A DNA stretch of 16,133 bases from CAG-877 sp963589235 (GCA_963589235.1 CAVAJX010000101.1:1-16133), one strand, 5' to 3'; positions 1 through 7,444 are shown, counted from the first letter of the stretch. Made by a program: numbers and translations. The notes: generated by a model from the letters alone, not told the origin.

Positions 1-90
1 CATTACTACAGACCGCCTTTATCATATAGTAATTGTAATAAAAATTTATTGCGAAGAAAATTTACTCTTTTTTACTGCAAATTATTTACT

Positions 91-969
91 TTATTGACGT
101 TTTTGTTTTTTTATTAACTTTGCTTGTACAACGACTCTTTCGCCATTATTATTTAAACAAGTTGATAAAGTTAGAAATTTATCAGATGTTGATACATCAG
201 TAGTTTTATTAGTAGTATTTCTTTTTACCATGGTATCTAGCCAGGTTTGTTTATCATTTTCATTTTTGAAATCTGTTGTTATATAATAGGATTCACTTTT
301 TACAGTATAAATTGAAAAAATTTGGAACATCATATTTTCTGTAGGAGTTGAAAGCCAAATTATATAATTGTCTTTATTCTCTTGCCAAGATTTTTTTAAA
401 GCATTTTTTAATGAGCCAAAGACTGTTTTATCTAATCTTCCATGTCCATAAATTATAGTATTATCTGACAAATTGTTTATATTGTTTCGATAATCCATGA
501 AGACCCAACCAGCATTGTTTTTACTTTTATCAAAAGCTCTTCCTAAGTAATATTCATTATTAGTTGTTTGTACGACTGGATAATTTATATTTGTTTCTGA
601 CATATGTATAAAAGCAACGGTATCTTTATTTTTTTCTTTTAAAGTAGTGAAATCTACATCATAAAAGGGTAAGCTTATATAATACCAGTAATCTGAAGTT
701 TTATCATCTGGTGGATTTACTAGTTCACCTTCATCATTATTTGGTGTTAATGTTATTTCTTCATTTATTTCGTCAGTTATTTTTTTAATTTTTTTATTAT
801 CTTTGTCCCAGGAATAAATAATATATATTGATGAGGTAAGTAATCCTATAAAGAATATGAGAAATACACAAAATGACCAAGGTTTAAGTCTTAATTTCTT
901 TTTCTTTTTAATTTGACGATATTCTTCTCTGGTAATACGAATTCTTTCTTGATTTTTATTATCGTCCAT
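91..969 (-). CDS. srtB: Class B sortase (SrtB family), membrane-anchored transpeptidase
   Basis: Cysteine transpeptidase that would cleave a sorting motif in a secreted protein and link it to the cell wall outside the membrane. The 292-residue protein has a basic, charged N-terminus (1-30), one membrane anchor (about 31-53), a linker, then the sortase domain. Catalytic residues are visible: His176 in YGHG, Cys271 in TLSTC, Arg278 in GER. The YPVVQ, YYLGRAF and FMDYRN segments (130-161) are typical of class B. The ATG is preceded by GAGGTG at good spacing. It is transcribed away from spoIVB. No protein with an LPxTG- or NPQTN-type sorting signal is encoded here, so its substrate is unknown. 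Family assignment is confident; the B subclass is inferred from these motifs, and the symbol is by family only. Confidence 0.9.
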   Translation of the reverse strand: MDDNKNQERIRITREEYRQIKKKKKLRLKPWSFCVFLIFFIGLLTSSIYIIYSWDKDNKKIKKITDEINEEITLTPNNDEGELVNPPDDKTSDYWYYISLPFYDVDFTTLKEKNKDTVAFIHMSETNINYPVVQTTNNEYYLGRAFDKSKNNAGWVFMDYRNNINNLSDNTIIYGHGRLDKTVFGSLKNALKKSWQENKDNYIIWLSTPTENMMFQIFSIYTVKSESYYITTDFKNENDKQTWLDTMVKRNTTNKTTDVSTSDKFLTLSTCLNNNGERVVVQAKLIKKQKRQ

Positions 970-990
970 ATTTTCACCTCGTATGTTGTA

Positions 991-1019
991 ATTGTATCAA
1001 AATTATTTATTAATAACAA
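991..1019 (-). promoter_or_regulatory. Sigma-A-like promoter of the sortase gene
   Basis: On the minus strand TTGTTA (1014-1019) and TACAAT (991-996) are separated by exactly 17 nt, about 20 nt upstream of the sortase start codon. It closely matches the vegetative consensus. This is sequence match only. Confidence 0.6.
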
Positions 1020-1128
1020 GTTAATCAATTTATGTTTTTTAAAAAAATAACTGGTAAATTTTTGTAAAATAATTTTTTAATTTATTACAAATAATAATAA
1101 TGTAGATTGGTTTTAAGAGGTGAATTTT

Positions 1129-2121
1129 ATGAAAATTAAAAACAAGCTACATTTTATATTATTAGCACTTCTTTTTTCTTTATTTATTGTACCCGTAAAT
1201 GCTTTTGCTTATTCTAATTATGTTATTTCAGGTGGTAATACTATAGGTATTGAAGTTCAATCTAAAGGTGTATTAGTTGTTGGTTTCTACAAAATTGATG
1301 ATAAATACGTAGCCCGTGATGCTGGATTTATGACAGGAGATATTATTTTAGAAGTTAATAATAATAAAGTTAATGATATTAACTCAATGATTAGTTTAAT
1401 TGAAAAGACTAATGATAATAATATTTCCTTTAAAGTACTTAGAAATAGCAAGGAAAAGACTGTTACAATGGAACTTTTAAAAGATTCTAATGGTGTATTA
1501 AAAACTGGATTATACGTTAAAGATAAGATTAATGGTATTGGTACCTTAACTTATATTGATCCTGAAAGTAAAGTTTTTGGTGCTTTAGGACATGAAATAA
1601 TAGAAAGTTCAACAGTGTCTAAATTCGAAATAAAGGACGGCAAGATATATGAAGGAACAGTTTCTGGGTTTGTTAAAAGTAGAAATGGTAAAGCAGGAGA
1701 GAAGAATGCTACTTATGATAAGAATGATGTGTATGGAGTTGTAACAGAAAATGAAATAGCTGGAATATTCGGTAAGTATTCAAAAGATATCTCAATGATG
1801 GATACAATAGAAGTAGGTAAGATTAATGATATAACAACAGGTGATGCGATAATTAGAACAGTTATAGATGGTAACAATGTAGAAGACTTTGACATTAATA
1901 TTATTAATATAGATACTAAGAATAAAACTAAAAATATTTTGTTTGAAATTACTGATAAAAGGCTATTAGAGACTACTGGTGGTATAGTACAGGGAATGTC
2001 TGGTTCTCCAATTATTCAGAATAATAAAATTATAGGGGCAGTAAATTATGTAATAGTTAATGATACAACTAAGGGATATGGTATATTTATTACAACAATG
2101 TTAGAAGAAGGCGATAAATAA
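1129..2121 (+). CDS. spoIVB: SpoIVB, PDZ-containing S55 serine peptidase (sporulation signalling)
   Basis: In Bacillus, SpoIVB is made in the forespore and secreted into the intermembrane space. There it cleaves SpoIVFA so that SpoIVFB can process pro-sigma-K. This 330-residue protein has an N-terminal signal/anchor (about 7-28), a PDZ domain (about 38-118, with RDAGFMTGDIILEVN) and an S55 peptidase domain (about 125-330). The likely triad is His155 in GALGHE, Asp276 in ITDKRLL and Ser291 in GMSGSP. The 15-residue Asp-Ser spacing equals that of the B. subtilis enzyme as I recall it. It is about 100 residues shorter than B. subtilis SpoIVB (426). I chose the ATG nine bases after an in-frame GTG because the GTG lies inside the ribosome binding site AAGAGGTG (1115-1122). 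A terminator follows directly. No clear sigma-F/G promoter was seen upstream. Confidence 0.93.
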   Translation: MKIKNKLHFILLALLFSLFIVPVNAFAYSNYVISGGNTIGIEVQSKGVLVVGFYKIDDKYVARDAGFMTGDIILEVNNNKVNDINSMISLIEKTNDNNISFKVLRNSKEKTVTMELLKDSNGVLKTGLYVKDKINGIGTLTYIDPESKVFGALGHEIIESSTVSKFEIKDGKIYEGTVSGFVKSRNGKAGEKNATYDKNDVYGVVTENEIAGIFGKYSKDISMMDTIEVGKINDITTGDAIIRTVIDGNNVEDFDINIINIDTKNKTKNILFEITDKRLLETTGGIVQGMSGSPIIQNNKIIGAVNYVIVNDTTKGYGIFITTMLEEGDK

Positions 2122-2143
2122 GAGACTAAAAGTCTCTTTTTTG
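2121..2143 (+). terminator. Intrinsic terminator of spoIVB
   Basis: Perfect 7-bp stem AGAGACT / AGTCTCT with an AAA loop (2121-2137), followed by a T run. It overlaps the last base of the stop codon, so transcription probably ends right at the gene. Confidence 0.8.
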
Positions 2144-2167
2144 GTTAATAATAGTACTGGTGATAAT

Positions 2168-2878
2168 ATGAATTTTAATGAAGCATTTATGGTTGTACCT
2201 AGAAGTTTAATTAGTTTAGTAGTACTTTTCTTTGTTACAAAGTTAATTGGTAAAAAGCAAGTTTCAGAACTTAGTTTATTTGATTATGTTATAGGTATTT
2301 CTATAGGTAATTTTACTGCTGAAATGACAATGAATTTTAATAATCAATATATAAATGGAATAGTTGCGATAGTTACTTTTGGCTTTGTTGCTTATTTAGT
2401 ATCTGTTTTATCTATGAAGAGTATTTTTATTAGAAGAACTGTTGTTGGTGTACCTACTGTTATAATTGAAAATGGAAAAATACTTTTTAAATCATTAGAT
2501 AAGGTAAAAATAGATATAAATGATTTATTAGAACAAGCTCGTAATGCGGGATATTTTGATCTAAGTGAGATAGCTTTTGCGATAATGGAAGTTAATGGTA
2601 AGATTAGTTTCTTAGTTAAGGATCAGTATAAAGAACCTACTAAGAAGGATTTAAAGATTAAACCTAGTAATGATAGTTTATGTGCTAATGTTATTATAGA
2701 TTCTAAATTAATGATGAAGAATATTTCTAATACTGATAAAGATGTAGACTGGTTTAAACAACAATTAAAAGTATTAGGATATGCTGATTACAGTAACATT
2801 TTATTAGCAACTTATAAAGATGGTAAAATTACAGTATATAAAAAAGATAATTCTATGCCTAAGGATGTTTTAGAGTAA
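2168..2878 (+). CDS. DUF421 (YetF/YrbG-type) membrane protein
   Basis: 236-residue protein of the DUF421 family, which includes B. subtilis YetF, YkjA and YrbG and E. coli YcaP. The N-terminal part has three membrane segments (about 10-27, 36-50, 62-82). It carries the family signature GKKQVSELSLFDYVIG (28-43) continuing into SIGNFTAE. The soluble part (about 90-236) has PTVIIENGKIL (96-106) and EQARNAGYFDLSEIAFAIME (122-141). The molecular function is not established; relatives in spore formers have been linked to spore membrane properties and heat resistance. I chose the ATG at 2168, preceded by GGTGAT, over a TTG at 2141 that lies in the U-tract of the previous terminator. No promoter is obvious in the 25-bp gap, so read-through from spoIVB is possible. 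Confidence 0.88.
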   Translation: MNFNEAFMVVPRSLISLVVLFFVTKLIGKKQVSELSLFDYVIGISIGNFTAEMTMNFNNQYINGIVAIVTFGFVAYLVSVLSMKSIFIRRTVVGVPTVIIENGKILFKSLDKVKIDINDLLEQARNAGYFDLSEIAFAIMEVNGKISFLVKDQYKEPTKKDLKIKPSNDSLCANVIIDSKLMMKNISNTDKDVDWFKQQLKVLGYADYSNILLATYKDGKITVYKKDNSMPKDVLE

Positions 2879-2905
2879 TTTAGTCTTTTTTTTGATGGGA
2901 AATTA

Positions 2906-2914
2906 TGCTACAAT
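2906..2914 (+). promoter_or_regulatory. Candidate extended -10 promoter of the 104-residue protein gene
   Basis: TGCTACAAT is an extended -10 element (TGn plus TACAAT) 23 nt before the ATG. Upstream at the -35 spacing there is only a T run (2886-2891), so the call rests on the -10. A ribosome binding site AAGGTGG (2924-2930) follows. Confidence 0.45.
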
Positions 2915-2937
2915 TGTTATCGTAAGGTGGTATAAAG

Positions 2938-3252
2938 ATGTATATAGATTTAATAGTTTTAATCATTTTAATTTTAGTTGTAGTTATGTTTTTTAAAAGA
3001 TTTTCATCATTTGTTTTCTTCATGGCTATAATTGATATATTACTTAGAATTTTAACTTTTATAAAGAATAATATTGGTTTACCTGATGTATCAGCTTTAA
3101 TAGGTAAATATGTTCCAGAAAGTATATTTGATATTATTAATAAATATTCATCTGGCACAGTTAATTTGATACTTAAATGGGCATTTGTAATTATTATGAT
3201 TATTTTCTTATCATATATAATTAAAATATTTATGAAGAAGAAAAAGATATAG
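2938..3252 (+). CDS. Small integral membrane protein, unrecognised
   Basis: 104-residue protein I do not recognise. It has an N-terminal hydrophobic segment (about 2-18), a second (about 24-42), an amphipathic middle with Pro residues (about 48-72), a third membrane segment (about 76-97) and a basic KKKK tail. The start is well supported: AAGGTGG seven bases before the ATG. It has its own candidate promoter and its own terminator, so it looks like a single-gene unit between the DUF421 gene and spoIIGA. The first 40 residues vaguely resemble the start of CvpA-type membrane proteins, but the length is too short for that family and I do not assign it. A sporulation role is suggested only by position. 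Confidence 0.8.
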   Translation: MYIDLIVLIILILVVVMFFKRFSSFVFFMAIIDILLRILTFIKNNIGLPDVSALIGKYVPESIFDIINKYSSGTVNLILKWAFVIIMIIFLSYIIKIFMKKKKI

Positions 3253-3260
3253 TTAATACT

Positions 3261-3287
3261 AAAAACGACAGATAAGTCGTTTTTTTA
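3261..3287 (+). terminator. Intrinsic terminator after the 104-residue protein gene
   Basis: Perfect 9-bp stem AAAAACGAC (3261-3269) / GTCGTTTTT (3276-3284) with a six-base loop, continuing into a T run. It separates this gene from spoIIGA, 27 bp further on. Confidence 0.8.
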
Positions 3288-3313
3288 TTTGTATAGTTAT
3301 ATTGGTGATATAA

Positions 3314-4084
3314 ATGAAAGTTTATTTAGACTTAGTATTTTTACTAAATTTCTTCTTTGATTTTTTATTACTATATGGAACTAGTAAGGTATTGAAGGAA
3401 AGAATTTCTATTAAGAGACTTATTTTAGGTAGTATAGTTGCTTCTTTATCGATATTTTTATTATTTATTAAACTTAACTCAGTAGAATTATTTTGTATTA
3501 AGGTTTTGATAAGTATTTTTATTATTCTTGTTACATTTGGTAAAGGTAATTTTATAAAAAACATTAGTTATTTTTATTTACTTAGTGTTATTTTAGGAGG
3601 ATGTTTATATTTACTTAATGTTAGTTTTACTTATAAGAATCAAGGTATTTTATTTATAAATAATGGATTATCTATTAACTTTGTTTTGTTTTTAATAGTT
3701 AGTCCAATTATTATATTTTGTTATGTTAGGGAACATATTTTATATAAGAATACATATGGTAATATGTATGAAGTATTGATTTGTATTGGTAAAAGGAAAT
3801 ATAAATTAACGGGAATGATAGATACTGGTAATCAATTAAAAGATCCTTATAAGAATAGGAGTGTTATTTTAATAAATAATAATATTGATATTTTCTCTGA
3901 TGAGTTTTTATATGTACCTTATAAGGCACTTAATACGACTGGCGTTATTAAGTGTTATAAAGTTTCTAAAGTTGTTATTGATAAGAAGGAGTTTAAGAAT
4001 TGTTTAGTAGGTATTAGTAAGGATAGATTTAGTTTAAATAATGCTGACTGTATATTACCAAATATATTTAAGGAGGATTTGTAA
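3314..4084 (+). CDS. spoIIGA: SpoIIGA, sigma-E processing aspartic peptidase
   Basis: Membrane-embedded aspartic protease that removes the pro-sequence of sigma-E in the mother cell after a signal from the forespore protein SpoIIR. The first 140 residues hold about five membrane helices (roughly 3-22, 36-53, 57-75, 84-104, 119-138). The C-terminal protease domain has the active-site motif GMIDTGNQLKDP with Asp170, equivalent to Asp183 of B. subtilis, then a VPYKALN segment (201-207). At 256 residues it is shorter than the B. subtilis protein (309). The ATG follows GGTGAT by four bases, the same layout as the DUF421 gene. Its stop overlaps the sigE start (TAATG), the usual two-gene operon for this pair. 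No convincing Spo0A box was found upstream. Confidence 0.95.
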   Translation: MKVYLDLVFLLNFFFDFLLLYGTSKVLKERISIKRLILGSIVASLSIFLLFIKLNSVELFCIKVLISIFIILVTFGKGNFIKNISYFYLLSVILGGCLYLLNVSFTYKNQGILFINNGLSINFVLFLIVSPIIIFCYVREHILYKNTYGNMYEVLICIGKRKYKLTGMIDTGNQLKDPYKNRSVILINNNIDIFSDEFLYVPYKALNTTGVIKCYKVSKVVIDKKEFKNCLVGISKDRFSLNNADCILPNIFKEDL

Positions 4085-4773
4085 TGTTTATAATTAATTT
4101 ACTTAAAAAGATATTTTATAAGGTTACTAGTATTTTTTATGTAGGAGCAACTGATATGCTTCCAGAACCTTTATCTAAGGAGATGGAAGATTATTATGTT
4201 AATTTAAAGGATGATGGTGATTTAAAGGCTAAGGATATTTTAATTGAACATAATTTAAGATTAGTTGTTTTTTTAGCTAAAAAGTATGAGAATACGGGTG
4301 TTGATTTAGAAGACTTAGTTAGTATTGGCACTATTGGATTAATTAAGGGTATTAATACTTTTAGTAAGGATAAGAATATAAAACTTGCTACTTATGCATC
4401 AAGATGTATTGATAATGAAATACTTATGTATCTTCGTAAGAATAAAAGAATTAAATCTGAGGTTAGTATTGATGCATCACTATCTTTTGATGGGGATGGA
4501 AATGAGTTGCATTTAGAAGATGTTTTAGGAACTGATCCAGATATAGTTACAAAAGGAATAGAAGAGGAAACGGAACGTAATTTAATGATTAATGAAGTTA
4601 TGAGACTTAGACCAAGGGATAGAGATATTATGATATTACGTTATGGATTACTTGGTCATGATGAATTGACACAAAAAGAAGTGGCGGAAAAGTTAGGTAT
4701 ATCACAGTCTTATATTTCTAGAATTGAAAAAAAGGTTATTAAGAAACTCAAAATGCTTGTTAATTATAATTAG
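4084..4773 (+). CDS. sigE: Pro-sigma-E, early mother-cell sporulation sigma factor
   Basis: Sigma-70-family factor that directs mother-cell transcription after asymmetric division, made as an inactive precursor. It has 229 residues: a hydrophobic/basic pro-sequence (about 1-18), the cleavage-site neighbourhood FYVGATDMLPEPLS (18-31), region 2.1-2.2 (57-93), region 2.3-2.4 with KLATYASRCIDNEILMYLRK (100-119), and region 4.2 helix-turn-helix TQKEVAEKLGISQSYISR (196-213). By alignment to B. subtilis VY|YIGGSEALPPPLS, cleavage would fall near Phe18|Tyr19. The pro-peptide is therefore about 18 residues instead of 27. The ribosome binding site AAGGAGG lies inside the end of spoIIGA. sigG, which often follows sigE, is not here. 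Confidence 0.95.
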   Translation: MFIINLLKKIFYKVTSIFYVGATDMLPEPLSKEMEDYYVNLKDDGDLKAKDILIEHNLRLVVFLAKKYENTGVDLEDLVSIGTIGLIKGINTFSKDKNIKLATYASRCIDNEILMYLRKNKRIKSEVSIDASLSFDGDGNELHLEDVLGTDPDIVTKGIEEETERNLMINEVMRLRPRDRDIMILRYGLLGHDELTQKEVAEKLGISQSYISRIEKKVIKKLKMLVNYN

Positions 4774-4785
4774 GTTAGCTATAAT
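4757..4785 (+). promoter_or_regulatory. Sigma-A-like promoter of tdk, starting inside sigE
   Basis: TTGTTA (4757-4762), 17-nt spacer, TATAAT (4780-4785). The -35 lies in the last codons of sigE. It would let thymidine kinase be expressed in growing cells independently of sporulation. Its -35 hexamer is identical to that of the sortase promoter. Confidence 0.6.
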
Positions 4786-4813
4786 GTAATTAGGATGGAA
4801 GTGTATTTATTTT

Positions 4814-5428
4814 ATGGCTAAATTATTTTTCAGATATGGAGCAATGAATTCTGGTAAGACAACAATATTATTACAGACAGCATATAATTATGAAGAAAGA
4901 GGTATGAAAGTATTAATATTTAAGCCTTCTATTGACTCTAAGGGTGAAGAATATATTGTTTCTAGAATTGGATTAAAAAGAAAAGTTGATTATTTAATAC
5001 AAAAAGATGACAATGTATTTAAATATGTTGTTGAACATGATGATAAAGTTAAATGTATCTTGGTAGATGAAGCTCAGTTTTTGGAAAGAAAACAAGTTGA
5101 TGAATTGATGCAAGTTGTTGTTAGACTTAATATACCAGTTATTTGTTATGGACTTAGAACAGATTTTAGAACAAATGGTTTTCCAGGAGCGACTAGATTA
5201 CTTGAAATTGCTCATACAATAGAGGAAATGAAAACTATTTGTTCATGTGGCAGAAAAGCAATGTTTAATGGAAGAAAAATTAATGGTAAGTTTATATTTG
5301 ATGGTGAACAAGTAGCAATAGATGGTAAAGATAAAGTTACTTATGAATCTTTATGTCCTAATTGTTATTATGATAAACTTATGAAATATAATAAATTAAA
5401 AGAACAGTTAAAAAATAAAGACGCTTAG
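4814..5428 (+). CDS. tdk: Thymidine kinase, type II
   Basis: Phosphorylates thymidine with ATP in the dTTP salvage pathway, in the cytoplasm. 204 residues, close to the family norm. Visible motifs: P-loop GAMNSGKT (9-16), DEAQF (85-89) with Glu86 as the likely catalytic base, the nucleoside-binding segment YGLRTDF (112-118), and four zinc cysteines as CSC (143, 145) and CPNC (181, 184). The ribosome binding site is weak: GGAAGTG at 4797-4803, ten bases before the ATG. No better in-frame start exists upstream before the stop at 4787. The gene is convergent with the next one, with a single base between the stops. Confidence 0.96.
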   Translation: MAKLFFRYGAMNSGKTTILLQTAYNYEERGMKVLIFKPSIDSKGEEYIVSRIGLKRKVDYLIQKDDNVFKYVVEHDDKVKCILVDEAQFLERKQVDELMQVVVRLNIPVICYGLRTDFRTNGFPGATRLLEIAHTIEEMKTICSCGRKAMFNGRKINGKFIFDGEQVAIDGKDKVTYESLCPNCYYDKLMKYNKLKEQLKNKDA

Positions 5429-5443
5429 TTTAAACGTCTTTTT
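5417..5443. terminator. Bidirectional terminator shared by tdk and the YigZ-family gene
   Basis: Stem AAAGACG (5417-5423) / CGTCTTT (5435-5441), with T-rich tails in both directions. The two convergent stop codons lie within its loop (5426-5432). Confidence 0.75.
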
Positions 5444-6008
5444 CAATGTATGTTTCTTTGATTTTTTCTATGTTATAACTATTTAATTTATCAAGAAAAG
5501 TCATTGGCACTTTTACAATGTAGGTTATTTGTTCTTGATATGACTTTGATATTATTTCATAGTCTTTTAATAAATAATCTAAGTTTTTTTGCATATCATA
5601 ATTAATGATAATTTTTACTTCTAGACCTTTTTCTAGTTCGACTATTTTAGAGTTTTTTATAGTTTCAGTTAAGGATTTAGTATAGGCTCTAACTAGTCCT
5701 CCAGCACCTAGTTTTATACCGCCAAAGTATCTAACTGTGATGGCTAGTATATTGGTAAGATTATTTTTTAATAAAACATTTAACATAGGAATACCGGCTG
5801 TACCAGCTGGTTCACCGTCATCACTTGATTTATTGATATTTTCAGTTACATAGGCGTAACAATAATGAGTGGCATCTGGATAAGTGACTTTTACTTTTTG
5901 AAGATGATCTTTTATTTCTTCTTCAGAATTTATTTTTATTAAAAGGATAATAAACCTGGAATTTTTAATTACTATTTCATTTGTTTGATTTTCTTTTATT
6001 GTTTTCAT
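5430..6008 (-). CDS. YigZ/YvyE (IMPACT, UPF0029) family protein
   Basis: 192-residue member of the YigZ/IMPACT family. The N-terminal UPF0029 domain (about 1-115) has the signatures DDGEPAGTAGIPML (63-76) and VRYFGGIKLGAGGLVRAYT (92-110). The C-terminal half (about 130-192) fits the DUF1949 domain. The cellular role in bacteria is not settled; eukaryotic IMPACT modulates the GCN2 kinase, and ribosome- or nucleic-acid-related roles are proposed for bacterial members. The start is supported by AGGTGA eight bases before the ATG. It sits back to back with the permease gene and tail to tail with tdk. Confidence 0.92.
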   Translation of the reverse strand: MKTIKENQTNEIVIKNSRFIILLIKINSEEEIKDHLQKVKVTYPDATHYCYAYVTENINKSSDDGEPAGTAGIPMLNVLLKNNLTNILAITVRYFGGIKLGAGGLVRAYTKSLTETIKNSKIVELEKGLEVKIIINYDMQKNLDYLLKDYEIISKSYQEQITYIVKVPMTFLDKLNSYNIEKIKETYIEKDV

Positions 6009-6024
6009 GAAATCACCTATAATT

Positions 6025-6053
6025 ATTATAAGGTATTTTGTAGTTTATTGCTA
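6025..6053 (-). promoter_or_regulatory. Candidate promoter of the YigZ-family gene
   Basis: On the minus strand TATAAT (6025-6030) with TAGCAA 17 nt upstream (6048-6053). The -10 is perfect and the -35 is poor. It lies in the 82-bp divergent gap. Confidence 0.4.
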
Positions 6054-6059
6054 GAAAAT

Positions 6060-6069
6060 ATGGTATAAT
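6060..6069 (+). promoter_or_regulatory. Extended -10 promoter of the AI-2E-family permease
   Basis: ATGGTATAAT, within TATGGTATAAT, is a full extended -10 element, 21 bp before the ATG. A strong ribosome binding site AGAAGGAGG lies between them. No clear -35 is visible, which is usual for extended -10 promoters. Confidence 0.55.
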
Positions 6070-6090
6070 TTAGAAAGAAGGAGGCTTTTT

Positions 6091-7242
6091 ATGTTTAGAA
6101 AAAAAGATGAAAAAATAGATATTTCTAGTTTAAATGAAATACTTTCTTTTGGAAGAAAGCTTATTAAGATTTTATATATTGCGATGATGGTAGGGGCAAT
6201 TTTACTAGGAATATATTTATTAAAAGAATTAAAAATATTGGTTTTTCTTAAAGATTTACTTATCGTTATATCGCCAGTATTCATTGGCTTGCTTATTGCT
6301 TGGTTATGTGATCCGATAGTTAAATTTTTACAGAGTAAGAAGATACCAAGATTTGCTGGATGTATTATTGTTTATTTATTTTTAATAGGTATTATTTTTA
6401 TGTTTTTATATTTGTTTTTACCTACCTTGGTTAGACAAATAGGAGATTTTGCAGGGACTATTCCGGATATTTTGGCTGATTTAAAAGTGTTTGGAAATAA
6501 ATTTTTCAATACATTCGCTACTGATGGTATTGATGTTAAAGCTATACAAGCACAAATATATTCAACAATTGAAAATTTTGCTTTGGGATTAACTACTAAT
6601 TTACCTAATACTATTATTAACATTACTAAGACAATTATTTCTTCATCAGTTAATTTTGTTTTAGGTCTAATGATAGGTTTTTATATGTTGTTTGACTTTG
6701 ATAAGATTAATAGTACTGTTCTTAGTCATATGCCATTGAAATGGAAAGATAATTATGTTGAATTAACAACAAGAATTAATACATCTTTAAGAAATTATGT
6801 TCAGGGAGTATTTTTAGTAATGTTTTTAGTATTTATTACGCAAAGTCTTGGTTTGACTTTAGCAGGTTTAGAAGCACCTTTATTATTCGCTGCTTTTTGT
6901 GCAGTAACAGATATTATTCCTTATTTTGGACCATATATTGGTGCAATACCAGCTATTTTAGTTGGCTTTACTATTTCTCCTAGTGTTGGAATCTTCTGTA
7001 TTATTGCGATTGTTGTTGTTCAAGCATTGGAAAACAACTTTTATCAACCTTTAATCATGGGTCATACAATGCAACTACATCCAGTAATTATTATTATTAG
7101 TCTATTGATTTTCCAACATTTTTTTGGTATCATAGGAATGGTAGTAGCAACTCCGGTTGTTGCTTGCCTAAAAGTTATTTTTATGTTTATTGATGAAAAG
7201 ATTCATTTTATGAATTTACTTAATAATGAAGAAGTTGAATAG
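6091..7242 (+). CDS. AI-2E family (PerM-like) membrane transporter
   Basis: 383-residue polytopic membrane protein of the AI-2E exporter/PerM family. It has a charged N-terminus, helices at about 27-47, 53-73, 88-110, a large extracytoplasmic region (about 111-175), then helices at about 180-202, 237-258, 262-295, 298-312 and a C-terminal hairpin at 330-365. Family signatures are TDIIPYFGPYIGAIPA (273-288) and QALENNFYQPLIMG (311-324). Family members have been tied to autoinducer-2 export or sodium/proton antiport, so the substrate cannot be stated. It lies upstream of the alanine T-box and is transcribed in the same direction, but the T-box terminator makes the downstream operon separately controlled. 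Confidence 0.9.
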   Translation: MFRKKDEKIDISSLNEILSFGRKLIKILYIAMMVGAILLGIYLLKELKILVFLKDLLIVISPVFIGLLIAWLCDPIVKFLQSKKIPRFAGCIIVYLFLIGIIFMFLYLFLPTLVRQIGDFAGTIPDILADLKVFGNKFFNTFATDGIDVKAIQAQIYSTIENFALGLTTNLPNTIINITKTIISSSVNFVLGLMIGFYMLFDFDKINSTVLSHMPLKWKDNYVELTTRINTSLRNYVQGVFLVMFLVFITQSLGLTLAGLEAPLLFAAFCAVTDIIPYFGPYIGAIPAILVGFTISPSVGIFCIIAIVVVQALENNFYQPLIMGHTMQLHPVIIIISLLIFQHFFGIIGMVVATPVVACLKVIFMFIDEKIHFMNLLNNEEVE

Positions 7243-7254
7243 GAAATGTTGATT

Positions 7255-7427
7255 AAGGATAAGTACTTAAATTTACCTTTAGAGAGCTATAAATGTTTTG
7301 GTGAAATTTAGCATTAATTTAAGGAAGCTACTTTAGGAGTTTTCTCGGGAGAACCGTTATTTAAAATTAAGACCAAAAATAGGATGGTACCGGGCAATTG
7401 TCCTCCTATTCTCTGGTCTTTTGTTTG
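7255..7427 (+). promoter_or_regulatory. T-box riboswitch, alanine-specific, controlling the kinase-alaS-holA operon
   Basis: tRNA-sensing leader RNA. Stem I lies at about 7270-7345, with a GGTGAAA element (7300-7306). In the specifier context GGAAGCTAC the specifier codon is GCT (7327-7329), alanine. The T-box sequence AGGATGGTACCGGG (7381-7394) holds the TGGT that pairs with the ACCA end of uncharged tRNA-Ala. The terminator pairs AAGACCA (7369-7375) with TGGTCTT (7414-7420) and, further in, AATAGGA with TCCTATT, then a T run. Uncharged tRNA-Ala would bind and stabilise the antiterminator, raising expression of alaS. The boundaries are approximate. A promoter within 7243-7260 or inside the permease gene was not identified. 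Confidence 0.92.
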
Positions 7428-7444
7428 TTTTAGGAGGATAATTT

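Noticed and set aside
1..90. Open frames on the plus strand at the left edge
   Set aside because: They are open only because the DNA is AT-rich, have no start or recognisable product, and one runs into the sortase gene. I see no feature here and no clear terminator for the sortase.
1061..1091. Inverted repeat TTTGTAA / TTACAAA upstream of spoIVB as an operator
   Set aside because: Only seven bases pair and the inner bases do not; in this composition that occurs by chance. I also saw no sigma-F/G promoter.
2164..2169. Promoter TTGGTT-17-TAATAT before the DUF421 gene
   Set aside because: The -10 would overlap the start codon, leaving no leader for the ribosome binding site.
3261..3300. Spo0A box upstream of spoIIGA
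   Set aside because: The GTCG core belongs to the terminator stem and matches only about half of the Spo0A box.
5051..5100. Frameshift or pseudogene in any long gene
   Set aside because: All long genes read through from start to stop with expected motifs and lengths; none is broken.
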